A stretch of DNA of 64,000 nucleotides from Coccinella septempunctata (GCF_907165205.1 NC_058193.1:8246001-8310000), one strand, 5' to 3'. Shown: positions 18,934 through 29,722, counted from the stretch's first letter. Numbers and translations: made by a program. Notes: generated from the letters alone by a model not told the origin.

Positions 18934-19195
18934 GCCGAAGCAGCGTAGTTTGTGCCTGCTATAAACGCCGGTTACGTCGAGGGTATAGAGTGTTGCGTCG
19001 CCGGTGGCGCCATCGTTTGGCGTATGCTGCACCGCAATAGACGTATAATCTACCCTGTGATCGCAACCGTCGTGCGCAGTGATGCCATCGTTTGGCTACC
19101 CTTGGTACCATCATGGTGAGATGAAGTATTCCTCTACCATGGGTACAACTACGCCGCCACAAAGTATACAAACTATGGGTATACAATAAAATACA
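18934..19195 (-). other. GC-richer non-coding body upstream of the ribozyme
   Basis: On the minus strand this lies 5' of the cleavage site. It is notably richer in CG words than its surroundings and contains a 13-bp word GCCATCGTTTGGC twice (about 19010 and 19083) and further short hairpins (for example around TACCATGGGTAC, 19134-19145). No protein-like frame. It may be the body of the ribozyme-bearing element. I did not find a second hammerhead that would define a full unit. Confidence 0.35.
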
Positions 19196-19199
19196 TTAG

Positions 19200-19621
19200 A
19201 CTGGAAAATAGACAAAAAAAACAAACAAAAACAGCTATGACAGTAAAATTTTGTAAAAATTTTGAAAAAACTATCAAACACTTACCAATATTACACTTTA
19301 ACATCAATAGATTTCAACAAAAAAAAAATCAGTTATCGAATACAAACAATGATTTAACAATAAAGTTTTCAACTTATCTTCAAACTGCTTCATAGATAAA
19401 GATCGGAATGCGATTGGCAAAACATTATAAAATTCCACAGTCAAATAATTCGGACCATTTTGCGACCTGCTCAGTCTTAAAAAAAGTAGATGAATCATAT
19501 TCTTACCTCTCGTATTATAAGAATGCACATCCCTGTTCTCCAAAAAGCTAGCAGACCTACGATGCGCATATATAAGGCATTCATACACGAACAAAGATGG
19601 GAAAGTAAGAATATTCAAATC
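19200..19621 (-). pseudogene. LINE C-terminal and 3' part, split from 25832-28700 by a gypsy insertion
   Basis: The frame at 19618-19304 gives the typical end of a Jockey/CR1-type RT protein: ILTFPSLFVYECLIYA, then YNTRGKN, then a short LPIAFRSLS region. It is followed by an A/T-rich 3' end. The upstream half of the same protein ends at 25832, immediately beyond the gypsy element that interrupts it, and the CTTG target duplication flanks that insertion. Confidence 0.75.
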
Positions 19622-19625
19622 CTTG

Positions 19626-20468
19626 TGTGGGTTGAGTAGCTGGAACTATCGTTAGTATTTCCAGGGAAAAGGGAAGTGAAATAAAATATTCCAACAGAAT
19701 ATCACAGTTTTAAACAAACAGTTTTTAACTTTATGAGGGTTGATCTGAAGCATAGACATAGAGACATGGACTGAGCAATGTCAGCAAATTGGCTTTTTTT
19801 ATAGAAAGAGAGAAATGATCGTCGGGAATTTACCTGTCTCTTTTTTGTTCACATAGAGGTGAGTGTAGACCAATCAAAATTCTAGAAAGAGACAACTGCA
19901 TTCCCGACGTGCGTTTCTCTCTGTCACTTTTTTTGACCGTATTTCATGCATAGATAGAAAGGGAAGGCACAGTCCATGTCTATATGTCTATGCCCTGAAG
20001 AGCAAAATATATGCGATGTCGTTTTAGTTTTAACAAAAACGAATTTTTTTCGCTCTAATGTGCGGTCACTGTTGACGTCCGGAATGTAGGCTCGGGATGC
20101 AGGTCAAGTGTCGCCCTGATAATTGTTAACAGATGTGCACAGATGTGTTGGGACCGCACGTCTTCGAGTAGCTGGAGTGATTTTGAGAAAAACCTTTTTG
20201 TGTGCAGGCTTGGAATGCGGAAGCGATATGCGTAATTTTCAAAACTGGTGTTCGTCTGTCTCGATCGCTGAATGTGAATGTGAATGAGTTTTGCTTTCCA
20301 TATGGGTTCTTTTTATACCATTTTCGGAACATTTTCTCTGCACCAATGAAATTGTACGACGAAGGAGGAGTGGTTTCCTATGTTTCTCCGTTTTGATGTT
20401 CTCGTCGAATTTGTTGTAGGAATTCGGCATGTGAATTTATTTTAGAGGAAATTATTACATTTCCTACA
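19626..20468 (-). repeat. 3' LTR of the CsRn1-like element (with MITE)
   Basis: In element orientation it starts TGTAGGAAATGTAATAATTT and ends CTACTCAACCCACA, so the ends are TG..CA. The match to the 5' LTR is close throughout, apart from the MITE at 19751-19992 and a short divergent patch near 19715-19730. Confidence 0.92.
19743..20000. mobile_element. 242-bp hAT-like MITE in the 3' LTR
   Basis: The element spans 19751-19992. Its terminal repeats CATAGACATAGAGACATGGACTG and partner are about 23 bp long. It is flanked by ATCTGAAG (19743-19750) and CCCTGAAG (19993-20000), an imperfect 8-bp duplication. The 5' LTR shows the empty site GCCCTGAAGAG. An 8-bp duplication and CA..TG ends suggest the hAT superfamily. 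No coding capacity. Confidence 0.8.
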
Positions 20469-20480
20469 CACTCCCCCACC
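20469..20480 (-). promoter_or_regulatory. Polypurine tract of the CsRn1-like element
   Basis: GGTGGGGGAGTG on the minus strand directly abuts the 3' LTR start, the expected primer for plus-strand synthesis. Confidence 0.7.
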
Positions 20481-20577
20481 AGTGACGAAGTTACGAAACA
20501 TATTGTAGAAATCTCTTTTGGGAAAATGAACTCTTCTGCCGGATCTAGTAGTTGTTCTTTCCTGGGCTGGTTTTTGA

Positions 20578-21420
20578 TCATCTATCGGGTTCTACAGGGT
20601 GTTCTTGCATTGGCTGGTTCTTCATATCGTCGTCCGCGATGACATAGGCTGGTTTTAACCTGTCGATTGTCACTGTCGTTTCCTTGCCGTTTATTTTTAT
20701 TACGAAGTGTTTTGGACTTCGACTCAACACTTCGTATGGTCCGTCGTAGGGGTTTTGCAGGCCTTTCTTCGGACCATCATGCCGAACGAACACGTAAGGT
20801 GAAGTTACCAAGTCCTTGAATATAAAGCTGGTCCGCTCTACGTGGTGGCTTCCTTCAGTGGGCCTTACTTCTCGCATTTGTTGCCTCAGGTTCACTATGA
20901 AGTCGGATGTGTTCTCGCTGTCATCCGTACTTCTGGAATCCAGGAACTCTCCAGGCAATCTGAGTGGCTCTCCATATACTAGTTCTGCTGCCGTTGCTTT
21001 TAGGTCTTCTCGCCAGGCTGCTCGCATTCCGAGGAGGACGGTTAGGAGTGTCTCGGTCCATCGGTCGTTCTTGTGGCATTTTATTGCTGCCTTAAGTTGT
21101 CGATGGATTCTCTCCACCATTCCGTTTGCTGCTGGGTGATAGGCGGTAGTACGGATGTGATTCGTGCCAGTCAACTTACTTAATTCGTTGAACAGGCTCG
21201 ACTCGAATTGTCTTCCTTGATCAGTGGTGATCCGAAGTGGAGTACCGAACCTCGCTATCCAGTTTGTGTAAAATTCTCTGATGGTGGATGCCTGGTTTTG
21301 GAGTGGGATGGCTTCTGGCCATCTAGTGAATCGGTCGACGCAAGTGAGGCAGTATCGGTAGCCCTCAGAGTGTGGCATGGTGATGATGTCCATGTGATGA
21401 TGTCCATGTGCACGTGGTCG
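20578..21420 (-). pseudogene. Integrase C-terminal two thirds of the CsRn1-like pol
   Basis: The frame carries the integrase core: YRYCLTCVDRFTRWPEAIP, RITTDQGRQFESSLF (second catalytic Asp) and HPAANGMVERIHRQLK (Glu). A C-terminal domain with YVFVRHDGPKKGLQNPYDGP follows. It ends at a stop at 20578-20580. It is out of frame with the upstream pol because of the 14-bp duplication at 21380-21407; reading through that point loses the first Asp context. Confidence 0.9.
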
Positions 21421-23219
21421 AATCGACGTGTTGGTGGCATGAAAGTACCTAGTGGAGCATTGACGTGGCGAGTGACTTTGGCTCGCTGACACTCTATACA
21501 ACTGCGGAACCATTTTCTGCAGTCTGCGTTGATTGAAGGCCATACGAAACGTTGTTTGACCATTTTGATGGATGCATTCACTCCGGGATGTGCCAGTCTG
21601 TGAATGCTATCGAAGGCTGCTCTGCGGAATGATTTGGTGAGAAATGGACGTGCCTGAGGTGTGGATGTATCACAGTACACAGCGATTTCTGACCCATGTG
21701 GTTTCATCTTCCGTAGCAGCAATCCTGTGTCACCTTGAAGATATCTCTGCAGTTCGTCGTCATCTTCTTGTGATGTGGCTAATGCTGCATAGTCTAAGGT
21801 TGGAGTCACTTCGCCCACTCTTGAAAGGGCATCAGCGACGACATTCTGCAATCCTGGTACGTAGCGTATGTCGGTGGAGAATTGCGAGATATAATCCAGA
21901 TGGCGGAACTGTCTGGGCGAGCACTTCTCTGACTTCTGCTTGAAGGCATACGTCAATGGCTTGTGATCCGTGAAAATGGTAAATTTTCGGGCCTCTACCA
22001 TGTGTCTGAAGTGTTTGATGGCCAGGTAGATGGCTAGCAGTTCACGGTCGTATGCTCCATAACGAGTCTCTGGTGGTGACAGTTTCTTGGAGAAGAATGC
22101 CAGAGGTTGCCATTCGCTGTTGACCAACTGTTGCAGAGTAGCTCCTACTGCGGTGTCTGACGCGTCGGTTACTAAGGCTAGAGGAGCAGCGTCCTTGGGA
22201 TGCGCAAGCAAGGTGGCTGAAGCTAGCATCTTCTTGCCTTCTTCAAAGGCTGCAGTGGCTTCTGGGGTCCATGAGATCTTCGCCTTTCCTTTCAGTTTTG
22301 GCACAAGCCAGTGGAGAGGTGCAAGTGTCTGTGATGCTCGGGGTATGAAACGACGATAGAAGTTTATCATACCCAGGAATCTTCGAAGGTCTTTGGCGGT
22401 TGTTGGTTGACTGTACCCCAGTATGTCTTGGATTCTGTCTGGCAGTGGTCTTGTTCCATCGGTAGAGACGAGGTAACCAAGGAACTTTACTTCTGGTTGT
22501 CCAAAGATACACTTGGCTGGGTTGAAGACGATGGAGTAGTTGCGGAACCTCTCGAAGATGATCCGGAGATGTTCCATGTGTTCTTCTTCCGACGATGAGG
22601 CGATCAGTACGTCATCAATGTAGCTGAAGCAGAAGTCCAGTCCTTGTAGAACCTCATCGATTAATCTTTGGAAAGTCTGTGCTGCGTTCCGTAGTCCAAA
22701 CGTCATGACTGGGAACTCGAACAGTCCAAATGGCGTCGTGATGGCGGTCTTGGAAACATCTTCTTCGGCCAGGGGAATCTGGTTGTATGCCCTCACTAGA
22801 TCGAGGGTTGAGAAAATTTTCTTCCCCTGGAGGATATGGGCGTAGTCCTGGATGTGTCTCACGGGATACTGATTGGGGACAGTCCGGGCGTTTAGGGCAC
22901 GGTAGTCTCCACACGGTCTCCATTCTTCAGAACCCTTCTCTGGTGCGAGATGCAGTGGGGATGACCATGGACTCTTGGATGGACGGGCGATTCCTAGTCG
23001 TAGCATGGCTTCGAACTCTTTTTTGGCTGCCTTGTACTTATCTGGTGCCAAACGTCGTGGTCTCGAAGCTTCTGGTGGTCCGGGCATCGTCTTGATGTGA
23101 TGCCTCGTGTTGTGCCTGATGCTTCCTGGGGCTTCTGCAGGTCTGGTGATCTCTGGAAATTGCGTTAGTAGATCATGATACCTGATCCCTTGACAGTCTT
23201 GACTTCTGGGATGGAGCAC
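21255..23219 (-). pseudogene. Pol of the CsRn1-like element: RT, RNase H and integrase N-terminus
   Basis: RT motifs run from WSSPLHLAPEK through STLDLVRAYNQIPL to the active site CFSYIDDVLIA (about 22620). RNase H has ALVTDASDTAVGA (about 22160) and FTDHKPL (about 21970). The integrase zinc module is H-x3-H..C-x2-C, within HRLAHPGVN to CIECQRAK (about 21600-21490). The frame then enters a tandem 14-bp duplication (GTGATGATGTCCAT twice on the plus strand, 21380-21407) and runs off into nonsense. A second shift lies at its start, joining protease near 23180-23230. Confidence 0.9.
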
Positions 23220-23752
23220 TCAGCTACTTCTCCTTGGGCAGTGAGTTGGGTGGTTCCGTCCAAAAGTCTTCGGTTCCTCACGTCCACTAGCAGGTTGTAG
23301 AAACTCAAGAAGTCGACGCCGATGATGGGTTTTGATACGTCTGCTATGACGAAACTCCATGTGAAATCTCGGCGTAGTCCTAGGTTCAGCGTGAGGGTGG
23401 TTGTACCATAAGTGGCGATGGGTGTCCCATTGGCTGCTTAAAGGACGTAGTCGGACTTCTCTCGTCTGCCAGTGACTGCGCTGCGTGGGAAGACGCACAG
23501 GTCTGCTCCAGTGTCGACCAGGAACTGCAACTTGGAGTCCTGATCCGTGATGAACAAGCGGCGCGTCGTTGGCTGGGACCACTGGCCGCTTCTAGTGAAG
23601 GCCCCCCTCGTTTCCCGAGGTGTAGTTGCAGGGCTGCACGCACTTCGTGGACCTGGCTCCGAATCTCGTATGGTACCAGCACTTTCCGTCAGTTGGCGAT
23701 CGTCTGCGACTCTGGCCTCTTCGACGGTTGTGGGAACGACCTCTGCTACCAT
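23220..23752 (-). pseudogene. Protease of the CsRn1-like element, interrupted
   Basis: An aspartic protease active site FLVDTGADLCVFP is readable at about 23525-23487. A TAA at 23440-23438 interrupts the domain just before AANGTPIATYG, and the same frame then continues through the flap region and IIGVDFL to about 23220. The RT frame that follows is offset, so a small indel lies near 23180-23230. The protease frame overlaps the gag end by 161 bp and is offset from it, consistent with ribosomal frameshifting in the intact ancestor. Confidence 0.8.
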
Positions 23753-24389
23753 CTCTCCTGGGTTTGTGGTGTGCTGCCAGCTCTGCTCGCAGGGTTGCTA
23801 TCTCCAGGTTCAGTCCTAAGAACATCTGCTCCAGCTTCCTATCGATGATGGCCTCTATGTTGGTTGTCTCTGCTATCTCGTGGACGACAGGTCGGGAGGC
23901 TTCTACAATGTTGTCTGCATGGGTGGTCAAGTCTTCGAGATTTTTGTCCTTGATGATGGCCAATGACACCTGGACACACTTGGGTAGCCGGCTCATCCAC
24001 AGGGATTTCATCAGGGCATCTGGGACGGTTCGATCTGCGAGTCCCTGTAAATGACCAAGGAATTGTGACGGCTTACGATCTCCCATTTCCTCTCGTTCCA
24101 GTAGGCGGCCGGTCTTCTCTTCTTGGAAGGCACTCAGACGTCGCACCAGCTCCATCTTCAATTTCTCGTAGACCCCGTCGGTGGGTGGGTTCATGATTAT
24201 GTCCTTCACCTCGGCGGCAAATTTTGCTGGCAGGGCTCCTACGATGTAGCCAAACTTAGTCCGGTCTTGTGTCACTCCGGAGCAAAGAAAACTTCCTTCA
24301 GCCATGGCAAACCATAATTCGGGATCGGCGGCTACAAACTCTGGCATCCGAACGGCGACTCTTGAGACCTGGGCTGCTTTTTGTTCCAT
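23592..24389 (-). CDS. Gag of the CsRn1-like element (265 aa, apparently intact)
   Basis: Opens with an ATG 24 bp after the end of the primer-binding region. A capsid-like helical part includes VRMPEFVAADPELWFAMAE (residues 12-30). A basic Arg-rich stretch at about 211-230 precedes a zinc box C-x2-H-x9-C-x3-C (CWYHTRFGARSTKCVQPC, about 237-254). This CHCC arrangement, rather than CCHC, is the diagnostic box described for CsRn1-type elements. The frame is uninterrupted. Confidence 0.85.
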   Translation of the reverse strand: MEQKAAQVSRVAVRMPEFVAADPELWFAMAEGSFLCSGVTQDRTKFGYIVGALPAKFAAEVKDIIMNPPTDGVYEKLKMELVRRLSAFQEEKTGRLLEREEMGDRKPSQFLGHLQGLADRTVPDALMKSLWMSRLPKCVQVSLAIIKDKNLEDLTTHADNIVEASRPVVHEIAETTNIEAIIDRKLEQMFLGLNLEIATLRAELAAHHKPRRDGSRGRSHNRRRGQSRRRSPTDGKCWYHTRFGARSTKCVQPCNYTSGNEGGLH

Positions 24390-24412
24390 TTTTCTTCGGG
24401 GCTCCTTTTTCG

Positions 24413-24431
24413 ATCACGTCGGGGTCACCAA
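24413..24431 (-). promoter_or_regulatory. Primer-binding site (tRNA-Trp-like)
   Basis: Read on the minus strand, TTGGTGACCCCGACGTGAT begins two bases after the 5' LTR end. TGGTGACCCCGACGTG complements the 3' end of insect tRNA-Trp as I recall it, matching the CsRn1 group. An alignment to tRNA genes would settle the identity. Confidence 0.65.
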
Positions 24432-24433
24432 TT

Positions 24434-25827
24434 TGTGGGTTGAGTAGTCTGTTGAGCTGGAACTATCGTTAGTATTTCCAGGGAAAAGGGAAGTGAAATA
24501 AAATATTCAAACAGAATATCACAGTTTTTATTCAACCCAACTTTATGAGGGTTGCCCTGAAGAGCAAAATATATGCGATGTCGTTTTAACAAAAACGAAT
24601 TTGTTTCGCCCTAAAGCCGGCCACAGACACAGAGAGAGGACAGCGTGCAACATGCAACATGCAAAGAATGACAACCATCAACTTTCGCACTTATTGCCTA
24701 CACACATGAGAGAAAAGAACGCGGAATAATGCGAGAATTCGTCAGTTCGAAAATGTCATCAGTGGGAGATAAGGGATATTTTCTGATGGCAGTGGCGTAC
24801 GCTTGTTTGGTGAAAAAGAAGCAATTGAAGTCGCTTCGAGAGAGAAAACTTCATCCTCTCCTGCGCCTGATCATTTGGATTCCAATACTTTTTTGAATTC
24901 TTGTCGGAAACCACCACGAAGGGTGTTGATTTACCTATTCAATTGTTGCGGATTTTTCAACTTCTTTCAACTTAGCAAGTAAGACAATATATGCGTAATT
25001 CTACTTCGAATGGTCCATATATTCTTTCGATTTTGTTTTCCACAAAGATGGGAAGGACCTTTAAATTTCTATGAACTCCCTTAGGAATTCGCGGGAGAGA
25101 TTTCTCAGGTCCGACATCGTCCTCGGTGCATTTCGAGCCGAAACAGTATTGAAGACTGAAGCTGCAGCTGCTCGATTTGATTTGTTGTATGTTTATTGCC
25201 TACTGCACTGGTATAGAAGTCCGTTCGTCCATAAAATCGGCCACACACACGTTCATGCTACGCGCAACATGCAATTTTTCAGAATGGTTCGGAAGAGATG
25301 AATGACGGACAACATGCAACATTCATGCCCACACACGAGCGTTGATGGTTGTCATTCTTTGCATGTTACATGTTGCACGCCGTTTTCTCTCTGTGTCTGT
25401 GGCCGGCTTAATGTGCGGTCACTGTTGACGTCCGGAATGTAGGCTCGGGATGCAGGTCAAGTGTCGCCCTGATAATTGTTAACAGATGTGCACAGATGTG
25501 TTGGGACCGCACGACTTCGAGTAGCTGGAGTGGTTTTCAGAAAGAGAAAAACCTTTTTGTGTGCAAGCTTGGAATGCGGAAGCGATATGCGTAATTTTCA
25601 AAGCTAGTGTTCGTCTGTCTCGATCGCTGAATGTGAATGTGAATGATTTTTGCTTTCCATATGGGTTCTTTTTATACCATTTTCGGAACATTTTCTCTGC
25701 ACCAATGAAATTGTACGACGAAGGAGGAGTGGTTTCCTATGTTTCTCCGTTTTGATTTTCTCGTCGAATTTGTTGTAGGAATTCGGCATGTGAATTTATT
25801 TTCGAGGAAATTATTACATTTCCTACA
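24434..25827 (-). repeat. 5' LTR of the CsRn1-like element (with Harbinger-like MITE)
   Basis: Matches the 3' LTR end to end apart from the MITE at 24615-25408. It contains the CGGTCACTGTTGACGTCCGG and GTGCACAGATGTGTTGGGACC blocks also seen at 20060-20150. It is bounded outside by the CTTG target duplication. Confidence 0.92.
24612..25411. mobile_element. 794-bp PIF/Harbinger-like MITE in the 5' LTR
   Basis: The element spans 24615-25408. Its terminal repeats of about 68 bp begin AGCCGGCCACAGACACAGAG. It is flanked by TAA on both sides (24612-24614 and 25409-25411), and the 3' LTR shows the empty site CTCTAATGTG. A 3-bp TWA duplication and GGCCGGC-type ends fit the PIF/Harbinger group. No transposase frame is present. 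A second CGGCCACACACACG-like word inside (about 25240) hints at an older internal rearrangement. Confidence 0.85.
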
Positions 25828-25831
25828 CTTG

Positions 25832-28700
25832 TAAGCCTCCCTGCAACAATCTCTGTAGCCAAGCTTCGCCATCACCCTAACCGCTCGACGCCGGATACCG
25901 AATATTCTAGAACTGGTTCCAGAGTTCCCCCAAACAACCAGCCCATATCTAATGTGGGACTCAAACAGTGAAAAATATACCATTTTGAGTATGAGACAGA
26001 GCCAGCAAGGTTTCTCAGGAGAAAGATACTTCGTCCCAGTTTTCTAGCCAGATCATCCACATGCTCATTCCAAGTAAGGTGGGAGTCAAGTGTGATACCC
26101 AAAAAATTCACCCTGTTCGAAACCTTCAAACTAGAGGAATCGAAGGATCTTAGACTAAAAACCACCTTCTCTGTTTTGTGCACATTCAAGAAAAAGTTTA
26201 TTTGCCGTAAACCACGCCAAGGCATCCGACAACGCCCCGTCATAAAGGTTACTCGCATATCCTATCTTATCACAAGCAACATATATGGTAGAGTTATCAG
26301 CAAATAAAATACTTAAATAATTCTTTAAAATGCCAGAGAAATCATTAATATAAATTGAAAACAGCAAGGGTCCCAATACTGAACCTTGCGGTACTCCTAT
26401 TGTCACATTTTTCTGGTCAGACCATTTGTCATGTGAATAGACACATTGGCGACGATTAGCCAAGAATGATTTCACAAGATTCCTACTGACTTCATCGAAA
26501 CCATACCTACTCAATTCGTTGGAAAGATGAGAATGCGAAACGCAGTCGAACGCCTTAAACAAATCTAAAAAAAGGGAGAGGCCATAAGAGCCTTCTTCAA
26601 AACAACGAGTCATATTATTTACGAACTCTATAATGGCGTCTGTAGTATTTTTACTCTTTCTAAATCCAAACTGTTGACCACTGAAAAAAACATTTGACTC
26701 AAAATAATCAACAATCTGGTTGCTTAAAAGTTTTTCAAACAACTTAGAGAATACAGGCACCAACGATATGGGTCTATAGTTGGACGGATCATCTCGATCA
26801 CCCTTTTTGAAAAGTGGTATTACTTTCGAAATCTTCAAACAATCTGGATATACACCAATACACCCTCCACAATGCATCTATTGAACAATCGTGTAATCGG
26901 ATATATCAGATTATTCACATTTTTTTTAACAGCTTCACAAAAAGATCATAATAATCACGTGATTTACTATTTTTAAGTGAATCAATAGCATATCTTACCT
27001 CAACATAGGAAATCTCCCTGAAAGAGAACTTCAGACCATCAGGAACATTCACATGAAAGAAAAGAGTAGCTGTCGTGTTTCCTTTTGGTAAAGAATTCAA
27101 AATGTTATGTGGAATACTAGTAAAGTAGTGATTGAATTGATCAGCGGAAATTTTCGAAGTAGAGGCAGAGATAGGTAGTGTCCTTTTTTTTCGACAATAT
27201 TCCATGCAGCCCGAATTGGATTACTCGAACTCTGGATGATCAAATCATTTGCTTCGGTCTTTTTTTCATCTATTCTCAATCTATATTTCAATCGACACTT
27301 ATTCCTCAACAATCTGAGTTCCTCAGACCTGTATCTACTATACATATCGGATACAAGACTAAGTTGATTCCTCAGCTCCCTGAGTTCACCATCAAACCAA
27401 TTCAGTTTCTCAGATGCCTTCGAATCCTTGAATGTATGTTCCGGAAACGCCCGCATATAAACCTCAACGATATACGCATGAAATTGATTGAATGCATCAT
27501 TGATATCAATATCATAACCCCTGACAAGATCCCAATCGGTATCCTCCAAAATTGAATGCATTCTATACAAACCCTTCAAGGTTACAGGTCTACACTTCCG
27601 ACTCAACACAAGGAGATGCCACAACACAAAAAGTTCCATCGAAAAATTGAGCTCTATGATCTGAAAAATTACTGTCAACAATCTTGGTTATTTCATTTTG
27701 AAGAAAAAAATTTAAAAATATGTTATCCAGGCAATTACGACCCCTAGTAGGCTCCAGCACAGTGTGACGATAACCAAAACTACTGAGCAGGTCGCACAAC
27801 CGTCCAGACCTATTATCCAAAACATTAAACAAGACATTGAAATCGCAGCAAATTAAAACATTAAACTTCACAAGAGTTCTAAGAACATCCTCAATGATTG
27901 TCAAAAAATTATCCAAATCACCATAAGGTGAACGATAACAGGTAATCACTGTAATATTAAGTCTATTGAGACGAATGGCAGCTAACTCACAGTGAAGCTC
28001 AACCGACTTGATATTTATTTCATTGAGAACAACATAATCCCTGTATATTGAGGTGCATAAGCGAAAAATTTACAGGTTTCGAAATTGTCACAGATCTTCT
28101 GTTCTCTAACAAACTTCTTTCGAAGTTTTTGTCGGTTTTCGCGGAAAAAATGGAGTTACAAGAGCTCCATCAGGCCATTTACTACGATTTTTTGCTTTAT
28201 CAAAATCATTTGCATTTATTGTTACTTTAAAAGATTTATAAAAATTTGGAAATTTGGATTCCAAGAGCTCACACCGTGCATCAGGAAAACTCATCTTTAC
28301 CATTTTATTAAATACTTCAGTTTCAGTATCAGTGGAGATCCTTGAGACAAAGAGCGATATTTTTTTAGAAATTGTCTTCGCAGGATTTTCCTGTGAAGCA
28401 CCAATGATTGACCAACAAGAATTGTTACGTTTCCGTACAGCCAGACTCGCTGATGACTCCTTAAACTCATTACTGAAGCTGAACTGCCCCTGCCACTGCC
28501 ACTGCTGGTACTTGACGTTGACGATGACGCCCTACCAATTCCATGATTAGTATTCACATCGTCCACAACAATATGCGCATGACGCTTACTCCGTACCAAT
28601 TTGAAATCATTTGATATCTTGGCTAAACATGGCGCAGAGACGTCGGCTTCATTCTGCTTGTCAATTCTTCTCAGTGGTGGCCCACAAGTCACCACCATAT
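25832..28700 (-). pseudogene. Jockey/CR1-type LINE, 5' three quarters (interrupted by the gypsy element)
   Basis: ORF1-like sequence lies at 28700-28106 (FPDARCELLESKFPNFYKSF). A shortened AP-endonuclease lies at 28020-27590 (CCDFNVL and SNFSDHRAQF), followed by the linker 27600-26915. RT lies at 26877-25872 with FLDLFKAFDCVSHSHL and GVPQGSVLGPLLF. The catalytic box reads FADN instead of FADD (about 26290), which removes an essential Asp. There are several frame changes (near 26880, 27150, 27600 and 28050), and the start of the endonuclease appears deleted against the ORF1 end. The protein continues past the gypsy insertion at 19621-19304. Confidence 0.85.
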
Positions 28701-28734
28701 CTGTATCTTAAAATAAGGTTCCGATCTGACGGTC

Positions 28735-29240
28735 AATGACCGTTTCATGGGAAGGCTCACAATACCATCTCACTCAAAAGAGATATTTAAACGCCCATTC
28801 TCTTATAACGTCGCAAAATGTTTGAACGGCTTCCCCCTAGATTACACGAGCATTGATCATCTTATTCTAAGAGGAGATTCAGAGGGATGGTACTGGAAAT
28901 TCTGAGTGGATACGTAGGTTGATAATAAGACTGAAATCAGGATACTCATTCATAATTATAGTATATGGGTATAACTCCGCACGAACAGTTTTGTTTTAAG
29001 TTTTGTTTTTTGTTTCTTTTTATAATTAGTATAAAAATTCCTTTTTTTTAATTTTTGGGGTAATAGGTTGGCATAATTGTGATTAAATTATTGAGTTCAT
29101 GTAGGGTTAGTTGAACAGACGTTCTGGGTATGTAATACTCAGAAGGAACTGAACCTCGTCCTCTATAAATGTTGGAATAGATGTTGAAACTTATTTTGTT
29201 CAATAAAAGACATTTATTATTATTATTATTATTATATTTC
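28735..29240 (+). pseudogene. LINE 3' end with (TTA)n tail
   Basis: A short C-terminal frame (KEIFKRPFSYNVAKCLNGFP, about 28780-28840) is followed by roughly 380 bp of untranslated sequence, AATAAA near 29202 and a (TTA)n tail at 29214-29240. It points right, so it is a separate element from the leftward LINE that abuts it at about 28700-28735. Confidence 0.6.
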
Positions 29241-29282
29241 GAAAAATAGATTCAATAAATTTACGACCCTAGGTCAGAACAG

Positions 29283-29348
29283 AAGTTCTTTGAGAGCGCG
29301 TGAAGTGAGAGAAACTTTTAAAAATTATTTTGTGAACAAATCAGATTA
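29283..29348 (+). pseudogene. Possible Harbinger-type transposase C-terminus
   Basis: SSLRAREVRETFKNYFVN followed by a stop resembles the closing residues of HARBI1-like DDE transposases (AREIRE..YF pattern). It is only about 20 residues, so the call is weak. Confidence 0.25.
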
Positions 29349-29659
29349 GAAAAAATATATCTAACTATGCCTTGTTTTTCAATTCAATACTTCTTGTTTT
29401 GTAAGGTAACGTTAAAAGAAGCAATATCTATATTAATAAAAGAGGATATATGGTTTACTTCAGAATGCTTTATTGCTCAAACGATCGCACCAAATTGGAC
29501 AATTCTTTTTTTGTTGTGTTTATTATTGTTAGGGCAAGGTTTATATAACAAAATATTCCCAAAAAAAATTGTACATAACAGAAAAAAGGCATTCCTTTTT
29601 CTTACGACCAATCGAGCAACCATAGAGTACTTATAGGTTTTCGACATTTGGACAAAAAG

Positions 29660-29722
29660 TTATTATTATCTACCCTAGAAATAATTTAAATGGCAAAACT
29701 AGGTTTGCCGGGTCAGCTAGTA
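29660..29722. repeat. Terminus of a dispersed repeat (GGTTTGCCGGGTCAGCTAG)
   Basis: CTACCCTAGAAATAATTTAA..GTTTGCCGGGTCAGCTAG is shared with 41880-41938 and, in reverse, with the unit starts at 61002, 61166 and 61417. Three unrelated contexts in one window show a multicopy family, class unknown. Confidence 0.7.

Larger units (their letters stand above)
19622..25831 (-). mobile_element. Complete CsRn1-like Ty3/gypsy retrotransposon inserted in a LINE
   Basis: LTRs lie at 24434-25827 (5') and 19626-20468 (3'). Without their nested MITEs they are about 597 and 593 bp. The 4-bp target duplication CTTG is at 19622-19625 and 25828-25831. The internal order on the minus strand is primer-binding site, gag, protease, RT, RNase H, integrase and polypurine tract. 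The gag box C-x2-H-x9-C-x3-C and the tRNA-Trp-like primer site are hallmarks recorded for the CsRn1/Kabuki group. Three coding lesions are visible (protease stop, protease-RT shift, integrase 14-bp duplication), so this copy is not autonomous. Confidence 0.93.

Noticed and set aside
23220..23582. 120-codon Arg/Pro-rich frame over the protease
   Set aside because: Shadow frame; the protease motifs lie in another frame that a single stop interrupts.
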